Part shown: positions 1 to 7,077 of the stretch, in pieces
Position numbering within the stretch: position 1 is the first letter of the stretch
Layout: the number at the start of each line of letters is the position of its first letter
Source of the DNA: DATKEU01 sp036493295
GTDB lineage: Bacteria > Myxococcota_A > Polyangia > Fen-1088
DNA: 12,705 nt
Assembly (NCBI GenBank): GCA_036493295.1
Contig: DASXQB010000312.1
Span: 1-12,705, forward strand
Direction of reading: 5' to 3'
The notes under the pieces: generated by a model
Seen by the model: the letters and a program-made list of their open reading frames with translations, nothing else
Database searches by the model: none
Told to the model about the DNA's origin: nothing
Made by a program: the position numbers and the translations under genes

Positions 1-207
1 CGGATTCGACGCCGCGTTGTGGGCTTGAAGTTTCAGCTCGGCGATGTGATTGGTCAGCGCTTCGTTAGACAGCAAGCCCGCCGTCTCGGCCGAACGCGTG
101 CTCTCCCGCTTGAGCCCGCGCAGGCGGTTGGCGTCGATCGCGCGGGCTGCCGCGGCCGCTGCGCCCAGGGCCGCCGCCGCCACGATGATCGCCACCAGCC
201 GCTTCAC
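1..207 (-). CDS. Unrecognised exported or membrane-anchored protein, 5' part only
   Basis: Not recognised. The reading frame opens at a GTG and runs 69 codons without a stop to the left edge, so only the N-terminus is present. Residues 2-3 are Lys-Arg, followed by a hydrophobic Ala-rich stretch (about residues 4-23), which looks like a signal peptide or N-terminal membrane anchor. From residue 24 on the protein is charged and probably helical (RLRGLKRE..., then HIAELKLQ). A GGAGG lies 13 nt upstream of the GTG, which is a long spacing. No earlier ATG, GTG or TTG lies in frame through the end of the preceding gene, so the start is reasonable but not certain. The gene follows the DUF4340 gene by 31 nt on the same strand and is probably the fifth gene of the Gld-type ABC operon, acting in or across the envelope. 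Its function cannot be inferred. Confidence 0.65.
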   Translation of the reverse strand, partial: MKRLVAIIVAAAALGAAAAAARAIDANRLRGLKRESTRSAETAGLLSNEALTNHIAELKLQAHNAASNP

Positions 208-238
208 GGGTTGATTGTTGCCTCCGGGGGTGCGGGCG

Positions 239-1273
239 TCAATTACTCCCGGACGCCATTTTCTCGGTATCCGTGATGATTTGCGCCGTGCTGTGCAAGC
301 TCACCCAGCTGGGCGTGTGTTCTGAGCGGGCCATGATCTCCGCGGCGCCGCCGCCCGATTGACCGGGCTCGCCTTTTTCCATCTTGCCCAGCTCTTCCCA
401 GCCGATGCTCTTCTTGCCGTCGAAGTATTCGATGCGCGCCACCACTTTCGGCGTGCCTTCCTTCGGCATCTCGCCCTTGCCCAGGATGTCCATCGGGAAG
501 GTCCGCCAGACCATGTCGTGCCAGTTGTTGATGGTCTGGTCGGGCTTGTCGGGCTTGTCGGCCGGGGCGAACTGGGCCGTGCTGTTGCGTTCGCGATTGA
601 GGTGCAAGATCGTCCGGGTCTTGCCGCCCGCCGTGACAGTGACGCGATCAAAATCCGCCAACGCGAAGGTGTGCAAGCGGCGATCGATGAGCCGCGCTTG
701 CGCGGCCTGCAGATCACCGAGCAGCCCGCGCGGCATCACGTAGACCCGGCCGTCGGCGGCATCGCGCATGAACGATTCGCCGCCCGGCGTGCCTTGCGGC
801 TGGCCGATGGTGAAGTGGCGGGTGTCGCCCTTGGCGGTGACGTCCAGCTTTTTCGTCGATCCTTCCAGGCCCAGCTCTTTCACCTTTTGCGCGTCCAGCA
901 CGCCGAAGGCGCGCGGTGACCGCAGCGGGGCGAACTGATCCAGCGCCTTCAACGCCGCTTCGGTGCCGCGCAGATCGCGGGGCGGGGTCAGCGGCGCGGG
1001 CGGGGTCGGCGCCGGGTTCTTCGGATCGGCCTTGGGCACGAACTTGTCGACGAAGTGGATCCACACTGCGTCCTCGCCGTTCTCTTTGGCGCGCGTCAGA
1101 TCGTAGGCCACCTTCTCGTCCTCATAGTGAACGGCGCCGAGGTCGTTCTTCGTCACGTCGACGACGTTGACCTCGCCAGGGGCGCGCTCGGGCTCGCGCT
1201 GCCAGGTGAAGTGCGCGGTCAAAAGGCCAAGGGCGGCGAGCCCTCCTTGCAACGCGGCGGCTTTGCCGGTCAT
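239..1273 (-). CDS. DUF4340-type membrane-anchored protein of a Gld-like ABC cluster
   Basis: The product is 344 residues. It has a short N-terminal hydrophobic segment (about residues 5-21) and then a long extracytoplasmic part, including a Pro-rich linker (about 82-99). DUF4340 proteins typically sit next to GldA/F/G-like ABC genes. The assignment rests on that context, on the N-terminal anchor and on the pattern of short beta-rich repeats (VTAKGDTRHFTIGQPQG, then GRVYVMPRGLLGDL, then ADFDRVTVTAGGKTRTILHLNR). The ATG at 1273-1271 is preceded by AAGGAGG at 6 nt, and it overlaps the stop of the GldG-like gene as ATGA, so the two are translationally coupled. A longer frame opens upstream at 1558 but lies entirely inside the GldG-like gene and should not be used. 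Its role is presumably an accessory subunit of the transporter or an envelope protein handled by it; no catalytic motif is visible. Confidence 0.75.
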   Translation of the reverse strand: MTGKAAALQGGLAALGLLTAHFTWQREPERAPGEVNVVDVTKNDLGAVHYEDEKVAYDLTRAKENGEDAVWIHFVDKFVPKADPKNPAPTPPAPLTPPRDLRGTEAALKALDQFAPLRSPRAFGVLDAQKVKELGLEGSTKKLDVTAKGDTRHFTIGQPQGTPGGESFMRDAADGRVYVMPRGLLGDLQAAQARLIDRRLHTFALADFDRVTVTAGGKTRTILHLNRERNSTAQFAPADKPDKPDQTINNWHDMVWRTFPMDILGKGEMPKEGTPKVVARIEYFDGKKSIGWEELGKMEKGEPGQSGGGAAEIMARSEHTPSWVSLHSTAQIITDTEKMASGSN

Positions 1274-3156
1274 GGCTGCCCTCCTTGCGGCGAGACGACC
1301 GGCGGCGGGCCGGACGCTTTCGTTCTCTTGCGACGGGTTCGCTTGGTCACGATGAAACCCAACCCCAGTACCATCGCCGGGGCCAGGAAGATCGTCGAGT
1401 AGAACCAGAACTGATCTTGCTTGCGGGTGTGCGAGATCGGCACGTCGGTCTCGCTGGCAATGAGGCCAGCGAAGACTTCTTCGTTCAGCAGCCAGCGAAC
1501 CACATCGATGGCCAGCAGGCTGTTGCCGCCAAAGCGAATCACCGCGTCCGACAGACAATCCGAATCGGCCAGCACGAACAGGCGCGCGTCCTTCTTGCTG
1601 ACGGCGGCGCCCAGCTCCCAGCCGCGGCGATCTTCGCCCGGGTCGGGCTGAAAGTTGCCGTTCTTGTCTTCGAACGTCTGATAGCTGGCGGTGATGGGGG
1701 CGTCGACGCTCATGTCCTTCGGGCGATCCTTGATCGGCTCCAGCCAGCCCGCAGTGGGCATGATCACCGGGGCGCGGCCGGCCATCTTTTGTAGATCGGT
1801 TACCGACGTATGCACGGAGAACTGCGACGTCACCAGGTTGGCCCGATCGCTGTCGGTGTGGGTGCGGCGCGCGAACGCCTGATCATTGGCCAGCATGACC
1901 GGGTGATACTTCAGCGCGAACGGCGTCAGGATGTCCTTCATGTCGAGGCCAGCCTCGGGATCCAGGGCCATCAGCATCTTGCCGCCCTTGTCCATCCAGC
2001 GGTTGATCGCCGCCGTCTCCTCGGCGGTGAACGGCTTTTGCGGACCCAGCACCAGCAACAGCGAGGCGTCCTTGGGCACGTCGGCGGCCAGACCTTCGGC
2101 GGCGCCGAGATAGCGCACGTCGTGACCCTGGTCGATGAGAACGTCACGCAGGTCTTTGATGCCGGACCGCTTGTCCGTCTCCTGCGCGGTTTCATAGTTG
2201 CGCTCGCCGTGGCCTTGCACGATGAAGGTGACGCGGTTCGGTTTGATCACCATCAGCAGGCGCTGTTGAACTTCCTTGTCCAAGATCCGCAGCGGACCGC
2301 GCGCCTGTTCGATCTGCAGCGGGATGCCGAGCTGTTCTTTGCGGCCGCCGCGCGAGACCACGATGATCCCGTTGCCCGACACGCCCAGCTCTTTCGCCTT
2401 CACCGGGTCGATGTCGTAGTCGTACATCGCCAGCTTCATCTGGCCTGATTCCTTCTTCAGATCGTTGAAGTAGTTCAGGACCTCCTCGCGGACTTCGTTG
2501 GCGCTGGGAAAGAACACCGACACGTCGATGGGCTGATCCAGGTGGCGGATGATCGCGCGCGTGGATTCACCCGGGCGGGTGGTGCGGAAGTACGCCAGGT
2601 CGAACTTCACGTCGCGCTCCGACGTCACGTAGGTGACGGTGAAGGCGAACACCAGCGCACAGGCCAGGCCGAACCCGGACAGCATGGCGTCCTTGATGCG
2701 TCCCACTTCGATGCGCGGGGCGCGGGCCATCTGGGCGTACGCCAGCTCCACCAGCGTGATCGGCCACGCCGCCGCCAGCCAGATCGCCGGCCACAACGCC
2801 GCCAGCGCCGTCGCCAGCTTGGGCCACGAATGTTCGAGGGCTTTGCCCCCGCGCAGCGTCGGCAAGTCCGACTGAATGAAGTAAAGCAGCAGCGCGAAGA
2901 TTCCCAGCGCGTACAGCTTGACCAGCGTCCGCTCCGCCTCACGGCGATCGGGGGCGGCGCCTTGCGCGCGGCCAAGCCGCATCACCAGCGCCGCCAGCAC
3001 CGCCATCAAACCGAGGATGGTGGCAATGCCACGCCCGCTGCCGGCGCCGATCAGCCGCTCGCCGGTGAAAACCAGCAGCATGCCCACGCCGTACAGCGCC
3101 GACCAGCGCGCCCCGCCACCCAGCTTGGTCGGGGAAGAAGCTCCCGTTATCGCCAT
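1270..3156 (-). CDS. GldG-family ABC transporter auxiliary membrane protein
   Basis: The product is 628 residues. The N-terminal part has five likely membrane spans (about 19-37, 44-62, 81-96, 114-138 and 159-178). A large extracytoplasmic region follows (about 180-580) with the GldG / 'ABC_transp_aux' pattern: STRAIIRHLDQPIDVSVFFP, a tract on bond-like repeats ending VTFIVQGHGER (309-319), then DASLLLVLGPQKPFTAEE and GGKMLMALDPEAG. A final membrane span lies at about 584-603, followed by a basic RTRRKRTK tail. This arrangement is known for proteins that work with GldA/GldF-like ABC exporters; in Flavobacterium they serve gliding and secretion, elsewhere the substrate is unknown. The start at 3156 has a GGAGG 7 nt upstream and overlaps the permease gene by 10 nt. 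The frame extends upstream to 3591, but that stretch is the permease gene in another frame. It is followed by the DUF4340 gene with an ATGA overlap. Confidence 0.85.
   Translation of the reverse strand: MAITGASSPTKLGGGARWSALYGVGMLLVFTGERLIGAGSGRGIATILGLMAVLAALVMRLGRAQGAAPDRREAERTLVKLYALGIFALLLYFIQSDLPTLRGGKALEHSWPKLATALAALWPAIWLAAAWPITLVELAYAQMARAPRIEVGRIKDAMLSGFGLACALVFAFTVTYVTSERDVKFDLAYFRTTRPGESTRAIIRHLDQPIDVSVFFPSANEVREEVLNYFNDLKKESGQMKLAMYDYDIDPVKAKELGVSGNGIIVVSRGGRKEQLGIPLQIEQARGPLRILDKEVQQRLLMVIKPNRVTFIVQGHGERNYETAQETDKRSGIKDLRDVLIDQGHDVRYLGAAEGLAADVPKDASLLLVLGPQKPFTAEETAAINRWMDKGGKMLMALDPEAGLDMKDILTPFALKYHPVMLANDQAFARRTHTDSDRANLVTSQFSVHTSVTDLQKMAGRAPVIMPTAGWLEPIKDRPKDMSVDAPITASYQTFEDKNGNFQPDPGEDRRGWELGAAVSKKDARLFVLADSDCLSDAVIRFGGNSLLAIDVVRWLLNEEVFAGLIASETDVPISHTRKQDQFWFYSTIFLAPAMVLGLGFIVTKRTRRKRTKASGPPPVVSPQGGQP
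1280..1286 (-). promoter_or_regulatory. Ribosome binding site of the DUF4340 gene
   Basis: A perfect AAGGAGG on the minus strand, 6 nt before the ATG at 1273. It fixes the start of the DUF4340 gene inside the last codons of the upstream gene and rules out the longer frame opening at 1558. Confidence 0.85.
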
Positions 3157-3872
3157 CGCCGTGCCTCCATCACCCGCGTCGCCGAGAACAGCGCCAGGTA
3201 GACGACCATCAGGTAGTAGCCAACGTCGCGGATGTGCACCGCCCCCGCCTGAAACGGCGGAAAGTGTTTGCCGTGCAGGGCCATCGCCACGAACACGTCG
3301 GTGAACGGCCGCTCGGTCACGCGCGCCAGCAGCCAGCAGACGATCAGCGCCACCACCATGCAGCCGGTGAAGATCGCCGCCAGCACCTGCGTGCGCGCCA
3401 GGGCCGAGCCGAACGTGCCGATGGCGATGGTCGCCCCGCCCAGTAGCAAAAGGCCGAGATAGCCGGCCACCAGGTGCCCGGCCGAGATCTTTCCGTTCAC
3501 GAAGATCAGCGCCGGCATGTACACCGTCACCAGCGTGATGAGGCCGAGGAAGACGAACGCCGAGAGAAACTTGCCGAGGACAATCTCCCAATCGTGCACC
3601 GGCGACGACGTCAGCAGCACCAGCGTGCCGGTCTGGCGTTCCTCGGCCAGCAAACGCATCGAGATGAAGACGCTGGCGATGATGGTGGTGCCGCTGGAGA
3701 AATAAAAGAACAGGCTCAGGACCTCGGCCGACATCTTGTCCGGGCCCCCGAGCGCGAAGGCGTTGAACAGCAGACCGTCAATCAGCAGCACCGCCGCCGC
3801 GATGATATAGCCGGTCATCGAGCGCAGATACGCCGACAGCTCGCGGCGCATGATCAGGACCGTCGCGTTCAT
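3147..3872 (-). CDS. ABC-2 type permease, GldF-like
   Basis: The product is a 241-residue integral membrane protein with six likely spans (about 21-40, 53-73, 103-125, 132-155, 160-184 and 217-235). Residues 74-92 (LLAEERQTGTLVLLTSSPV) form the conserved coupling segment of ABC-2 permeases, just after the second span. A short N-terminal cytoplasmic helix carries the usual RRELSAYLRS sequence. It should form the membrane channel of the exporter with the ATPase encoded just upstream. The ATG immediately follows the ATPase stop codon (TAG-ATG), and an AAGGAGG lies 8 nt before it inside the ATPase 3' end, so the two subunits are translationally coupled. The 3' end overlaps the GldG-like gene by 10 nt. 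The substrate is not deducible from the sequence. Confidence 0.88.
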   Translation of the reverse strand: MNATVLIMRRELSAYLRSMTGYIIAAAVLLIDGLLFNAFALGGPDKMSAEVLSLFFYFSSGTTIIASVFISMRLLAEERQTGTLVLLTSSPVHDWEIVLGKFLSAFVFLGLITLVTVYMPALIFVNGKISAGHLVAGYLGLLLLGGATIAIGTFGSALARTQVLAAIFTGCMVVALIVCWLLARVTERPFTDVFVAMALHGKHFPPFQAGAVHIRDVGYYLMVVYLALFSATRVMEARRWR

Positions 3873-4826
3873 CTAAGACGCCTCCTTGTCGGGCTTGTTG
3901 CGGGTGAGCTGCAGGAAGATCGACTCCAGCTGGGCGGCGCCGCGATCGATGCGCAGCAGGTCCAGGCCGTTTTGGATCACGGCGCGCGCGATCTTCGGTC
4001 GCTGATCGGGCGTCGCTTGCAGGCGAACCGCCACCACGCCGTCGGCGTCGCGCAGCACCGTCGCGGCGCCCACGCCGGGGACGGTGGCCACGGCGTCCAG
4101 CACGCGGCGGGCGGGGCCGGCCACTTCGATCTCCACCGTGCCGCCGGCGCCCATGCGCGCCGCCAATTCTTGCTCGGTGCCCTGGGCGACGATCTCGCCC
4201 GACTGGATCACCAGCAAGCGATCGCAGGTTTGGCTGATCTCCGACAGGATATGCGACGACAGGAGCACGGTGTGCGCGCCGCGAAGATTTCGGATCACCG
4301 ACCGCATCTCGACGATCTGTACCGGGTCAAGGCCGCTGGTCGGTTCGTCCAGGATCAGCAACTTCGGCTTGTGCACCAGCGCCTGCGCCAGGCCGACGCG
4401 CTGGCGATAGCCGTGCGACAGGCTGCTTATCAGCACGTCGTGCATGTCGCGGATGCCGGTTTTTTCTTCCGCCTCCGCCACGTGCGCGGCGGTTTGATCC
4501 GCGGGCACGCCGCGCAGCTGGGCGGCAAATTGCAGGTAGTGGCCGACCACCATCTCGGTGTACAGCGGCGGGGTGTCGGGCAGAAACCCGATCCTGCGCC
4601 GGATGGCGTGCGGGTCGCGCGCGACGTCAATCCCGTCGACGACGACCTCGCCCGCGGTGGGCAAAAGGACGCAGCCCAGCACCTTCAGCGTGGTGGTCTT
4701 GCCGGCGCCGTTGAGGCCGAGAAAGCCGATCACCTCGCCCTGCTCGATGCTGAAGTTGAGGTCCAGGATGGCGGCGTGCTCGCCGTAGTACTTGGTCAGT
4801 CCTTTGACTTGAATCATGGCATTCAT
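3873..4826 (-). CDS. ABC transporter ATP-binding protein, GldA-like
   Basis: The product is 317 residues if started at MNAMIQVKGL. An ABC ATPase domain covers about 4-225: Walker A GLNGAGKTT (37-45), the GFLPDTPPLY segment (80-89) typical of GldA-like and ABC-2 exporter ATPases in place of a classical Q-loop, signature LSHGYRQR (136-143, His for the usual Gly), Walker B LLILDEPTSGLDP (157-168) and switch His192. A C-terminal regulatory domain follows (about 228-310), as in many ABC-2 exporter ATPases. It powers the permease and GldG-like subunit encoded downstream. The frame stays open to an ATG at 4874, but that start would overlap the promoter region shared with purF, so I use the ATG at 4826; the ATG at 4817 is also possible. 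None of the three has a Shine-Dalgarno sequence. It is the first gene of the operon. Confidence 0.9.
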   Translation of the reverse strand: MNAMIQVKGLTKYYGEHAAILDLNFSIEQGEVIGFLGLNGAGKTTTLKVLGCVLLPTAGEVVVDGIDVARDPHAIRRRIGFLPDTPPLYTEMVVGHYLQFAAQLRGVPADQTAAHVAEAEEKTGIRDMHDVLISSLSHGYRQRVGLAQALVHKPKLLILDEPTSGLDPVQIVEMRSVIRNLRGAHTVLLSSHILSEISQTCDRLLVIQSGEIVAQGTEQELAARMGAGGTVEIEVAGPARRVLDAVATVPGVGAATVLRDADGVVAVRLQATPDQRPKIARAVIQNGLDLLRIDRGAAQLESIFLQLTRNKPDKEAS

Positions 4827-4836
4827 GTCGGGGCGC

Positions 4837-4842
4837 AGTATG
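4837..4842 (-). promoter_or_regulatory. Candidate -10 element of the ABC operon
   Basis: On the minus strand CATACT lies 10 nt upstream of the ATG at 4826, which has no Shine-Dalgarno sequence. If it is a -10 box, the leader would be only about 4 nt. No convincing -35 is seen. The call rests mostly on the same arrangement recurring upstream of other leading genes in the window. Confidence 0.35.
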
Positions 4843-4917
4843 CCCGAAATATCCGAGAGAAATAAATTGGACACATGGTTCGGTTATTCCCGAACTCGCG
4901 CCGGCGATTCTATGTGG

Positions 4918-4923
4918 TAGCTT
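4918..4923 (+). promoter_or_regulatory. Candidate extended -10 element of purF
   Basis: TAGCTT preceded by TGG (a TGn extended -10 arrangement), ending 10 nt before the purF ATG. Transcription starting about 7 nt downstream would leave a leader of roughly 4 nt. There is no Shine-Dalgarno sequence before purF. The same hexamer stands before the dinB-like gene at 7009-7004. No clear -35 is seen, and the space shared with the divergent ABC operon is only 107 nt. Confidence 0.4.
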
Positions 4924-4933
4924 TCCGCGCTCG

Positions 4934-6337
4934 ATGTGCGGGATCGTCGGTATCTACGGCCACCCAGAGGCGGCGAACCTTGCGTACCTGGGCTTGTACG
5001 CCTTGCAACACCGGGGGCAGGAATCGGCCGGCATCGTCTCCAGCGACGGCGAACGCCTGCGCTGGGTGCGCGAGATGGGGCACGTGGGCGACATCTTCAC
5101 CGCCGAACGGCTGGGCCAGCTGGACGGATTCTCCGCCATCGGCCACGTGCGCTACTCGACCGCCGGTGATTCATCATTGAAGAACGCCCAGCCGATCGCC
5201 GTGGATTATTCGGGCGGCTCGGTGGCGGTGGGCCACAACGGTAACCTGGTCAACGCCGTCGAGCTGCGCGAGCGCCTGGAAGCGGAAGGATCGATCTTCC
5301 AGACCACGTCCGACACCGAGGTGATCGTCCATCTCATCGCCCGCTCGCGCGAGCGCACCCTGCCGGAGCGAACCGCCGATGCCTTGCGCCAGGTGCGCGG
5401 CGCGTATTCGCTGGTTTTTCTCGCCCAAAATATGCTGATCGCCGTGCGCGATCCGATGGGCTTTCGGCCCCTGGCGTTGGGCAAGCTGAAGGACGCCTGG
5501 GTGATCTCGTCGGAGACCTGCGCCTTTGAATTGGTCGGCGCCGAGTTCGTGCGCGACGTGCAGCCAGGCGAGATGATCGTCATCGACAAGGATGGCATGA
5601 AGAGCATCAACGCCTTCGGTCCGCAGCGCCCGCGCCGCTGCGTCTTCGAGTGGGTGTACTTCGCCCGGCCTGACTCGGTCATCGACGGGCGATCGGTCTA
5701 CCGCGCGCGCGAGCGCATGGGCCGTCGCCTGGCGGTGGAGCATCCGACCGAAGCCGACGTGGTCATCCCGGTGCCGGATTCGGGCATGGCGGCGGCCATC
5801 GGTTACGCCCGGCAAAGCGGGATCCCCTACGACCAGGGGTTGATGCGTTCGCACTTCGTCGGACGCACCTTCATCGAGCCGTCGCAGCAGATCCGCCACT
5901 TCGGCGTGAAGCTGAAGCTGTCGCCGGTGCGCGAGGTGCTGAACGGCAAGCGCGTGGTGGTGGTCGACGATTCGATCGTCCGCGGCACCACGTCGCGCAA
6001 GATCGTCGGCATGATCCGCAGCGCCGGCGCGCGCGAGGTGCACATGCGCATCAGCTCGCCGCCCACGGTGGGCCCGTGCCGGTACGGCATCGACACCCCG
6101 ACGCGCGAAGAACTCATCGCCTCCAGCCACAGCGTCGATCAGATCCGCGAGTTCGTGGGCGCCGATTCGCTGGGTTACCTGTCATCCGACGGTCTATTCC
6201 AATCGGTCGAGGGCCCGGCTTCGAACGGCGAGGCCCGCGACGGCGAAGGTTTCTGCGACGCCTGCTTCAGCAACCGCTACCCCATCGCCGCCGAACCACC
6301 GCCGCGCTTACGGCAACTGCGCCTCATCAACGCATAG
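4934..6337 (+). CDS. purF: Amidophosphoribosyltransferase (glutamine PRPP amidotransferase)
   Basis: First step of de novo purine synthesis: PRPP plus glutamine gives 5-phosphoribosylamine. The 467-residue protein has an N-terminal class II glutaminase domain: MCGIVGIYGH with Cys2 as the nucleophile after Met removal, QHRGQESAGI, Arg73 in HVRYST, HNGNLVN (101-107) and SDTE (126-129). A C-terminal phosphoribosyltransferase domain follows, with the PRPP loop VVVVDDSIVRGTTS (341-354). Four cysteines match the [4Fe-4S] ligands of the Bacillus-type enzyme: C236 (RRCVFEW), C382 (GPCRYGID), and C441 and C444 (FCDACF). Unlike the Bacillus enzyme there is no propeptide: the ATG directly precedes Cys, and no in-frame ATG, GTG or TTG lies in the 60 nt upstream. 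It is divergent from the ABC operon and appears to be a single-gene unit followed by hairpins. Confidence 0.97.
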   Translation: MCGIVGIYGHPEAANLAYLGLYALQHRGQESAGIVSSDGERLRWVREMGHVGDIFTAERLGQLDGFSAIGHVRYSTAGDSSLKNAQPIAVDYSGGSVAVGHNGNLVNAVELRERLEAEGSIFQTTSDTEVIVHLIARSRERTLPERTADALRQVRGAYSLVFLAQNMLIAVRDPMGFRPLALGKLKDAWVISSETCAFELVGAEFVRDVQPGEMIVIDKDGMKSINAFGPQRPRRCVFEWVYFARPDSVIDGRSVYRARERMGRRLAVEHPTEADVVIPVPDSGMAAAIGYARQSGIPYDQGLMRSHFVGRTFIEPSQQIRHFGVKLKLSPVREVLNGKRVVVVDDSIVRGTTSRKIVGMIRSAGAREVHMRISSPPTVGPCRYGIDTPTREELIASSHSVDQIREFVGADSLGYLSSDGLFQSVEGPASNGEARDGEGFCDACFSNRYPIAAEPPPRLRQLRLINA

Positions 6338-6338
6338 G

Positions 6339-6356
6339 GCGCTCGCTGCGCTCGCT
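6339..6356 (+). repeat. 9-bp tandem duplication after purF
   Basis: GCGCTCGCT is repeated twice head to tail, starting 2 nt after the purF stop codon. It leads directly into the GC-rich hairpins between the convergent genes. Function unknown; it may be part of a dispersed intergenic repeat. Confidence 0.6.
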
Positions 6357-6363
6357 ACGCGGG

Positions 6364-6393
6364 CGGGGTGGGCCCTCCCGCGGGCCCACCCCG
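6364..6393. terminator. Large GC-rich hairpin between convergent genes, possible terminator
   Basis: Perfect 12-bp inverted repeat: CGGGGTGGGCCC, a 6-nt loop TCCCGC, then GGGCCCACCCCG. It lies between the 3' ends of purF and the dinB-like gene, the expected place for a bidirectional terminator. No T-run follows on either strand, so it is not a classical intrinsic terminator. It could instead protect mRNA 3' ends or be a dispersed palindromic repeat. Confidence 0.5.
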
Positions 6394-6410
6394 TCTCCGC
6401 AAGGTGAGCC

Positions 6411-6429
6411 GCGCGGGCAGAGCCCGCGC
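6411..6429. terminator. Second hairpin between convergent genes, possible terminator
   Basis: Perfect 8-bp inverted repeat GCGCGGGC, loop AGA, then GCCCGCGC, 17 nt downstream of the larger hairpin and 34 nt before the end of the dinB-like gene. AGCC (6407-6410) and GGCT (6434-6437) could extend the stem after a small internal bulge. There is no T-run. The remaining sequence of this 126-nt gap shows nothing else. Confidence 0.4.
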
Positions 6430-6463
6430 TCCTGGCTGAAATAGGGGCGTCGCCATAAGAAAA

Positions 6464-6997
6464 CTATGAGCCGGGAGGGCGGTCGTGGGTGGGGGAGGCG
6501 TTGTAGGCGGCGGATTGGCCGGGCGGGATACTCAGTGACACCCAGGCTGGCCCGCAGAGTTGCTTGGCCAGAAACACGATCTGGCCGACGTGATAACTGG
6601 CATGGGCCAGCGAACGGTGCAGCGCCTCGGTCACCGATAGTGGCTGCTGGCGAATGGTGACCGTGCGTGCGAGATCGAGGTCCGACAGATCAGCGAGCGC
6701 CGCGGACAAGAGGTCCCAGCCACCGCTCCAGAATGCGAGTAGCGCGGCGTGCGTGAGCTGACGGGAAAGAAACTCGCTGTCGCGATCGCGGTCCGGTTTT
6801 TCGCCGTCACCGGTGAGAAAATCCGTAAAGCGCGAGCGCAGATTGCCGGCCACGTGCCAGGCGATGGTGGCCACCGAATTGTCGCCGGCGCCCGTCAGCT
6901 GTCCCAGTTGCGCTTCGCTGAGCTGCCGGAAGGCGCCCTCGGCCAGCGCCCGGTATCGCCGGAATTCGCCTTCGATCGACGCCACTACGGCCCGCAC
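6464..6997 (-). CDS. DinB-like / DUF1572 family protein
   Basis: The product is 177 residues and probably cytoplasmic. It has the four-helix DinB-superfamily pattern, closest in form to DUF1572: a helix with EGEFRRYRALAE, then SVATIAWHVAGNLRSRFTDFLTGDGEKPDRDRD, and a late LAHASYHVGQIVFLAKQL. Three histidines are positioned as the metal triad of the superfamily: His48, His132 and His136. Family members are metal-binding proteins, some of them thiol-dependent transferases or stress-induced; the substrate here is unknown. The start is a GTG at 6997. A stop codon lies in frame four codons upstream (7009-7007), and another GTG at 6985 is possible. There is no Shine-Dalgarno sequence. It is divergent from the carbonic-anhydrase-like gene (80 nt between starts) and convergent with purF. 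Confidence 0.82.
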   Translation of the reverse strand: MRAVVASIEGEFRRYRALAEGAFRQLSEAQLGQLTGAGDNSVATIAWHVAGNLRSRFTDFLTGDGEKPDRDRDSEFLSRQLTHAALLAFWSGGWDLLSAALADLSDLDLARTVTIRQQPLSVTEALHRSLAHASYHVGQIVFLAKQLCGPAWVSLSIPPGQSAAYNASPTHDRPPGS

Positions 6998-7003
6998 ACC
7001 GCA

Positions 7004-7009
7004 AAGCTA
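7004..7009 (-). promoter_or_regulatory. Candidate -10 element of the dinB-like gene
   Basis: TAGCTT on the minus strand ends exactly 6 nt before the GTG at 6997, which would put the transcription start at the start codon (leaderless). There is no Shine-Dalgarno sequence and no evident -35. The element lies inside the 80-nt divergent spacer. Confidence 0.4.
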
Positions 7010-7065
7010 CCACGCTGCATCGCCGCGAATCGCGGTGCTTTTGCTTTTCTGGCCGCTGCGGTGTC

Positions 7066-7071
7066 CATAAT
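7066..7071 (+). promoter_or_regulatory. Candidate -10 element of the gamma-carbonic anhydrase gene
   Basis: CATAAT matches the sigma-70 -10 consensus at five of six positions and ends 6 nt before the ATG at 7078, so the mRNA would be leaderless. TTGCTT at 7041-7046 could serve as -35, with a rather long 19-nt spacer. No Shine-Dalgarno sequence is present. This is the best promoter match in the window. Confidence 0.5.
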
Positions 7072-7077
7072 TGTCGG

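Noticed and set aside
3474..4865. A 463-codon open frame on the plus strand.
   Set aside because: It is opposite the ABC ATPase and permease, which carry Walker A, Walker B and signature motifs; the plus-strand translation is His/Gln/Arg-rich and matches nothing.
3873..4874. ABC ATPase starting at the upstream ATG at 4874.
   Set aside because: This adds 16 non-conserved residues, has no Shine-Dalgarno sequence, and would place the start almost inside the purF promoter region.
5174..6130. A 318-codon open frame on the minus strand.
   Set aside because: It is opposite purF, which is unmistakable on the plus strand.
6339..6430. CRISPR or transposon end.
   Set aside because: Only two copies of a 9-bp unit and two unrelated hairpins are present; there are no spacers, no transposase and no target duplication.
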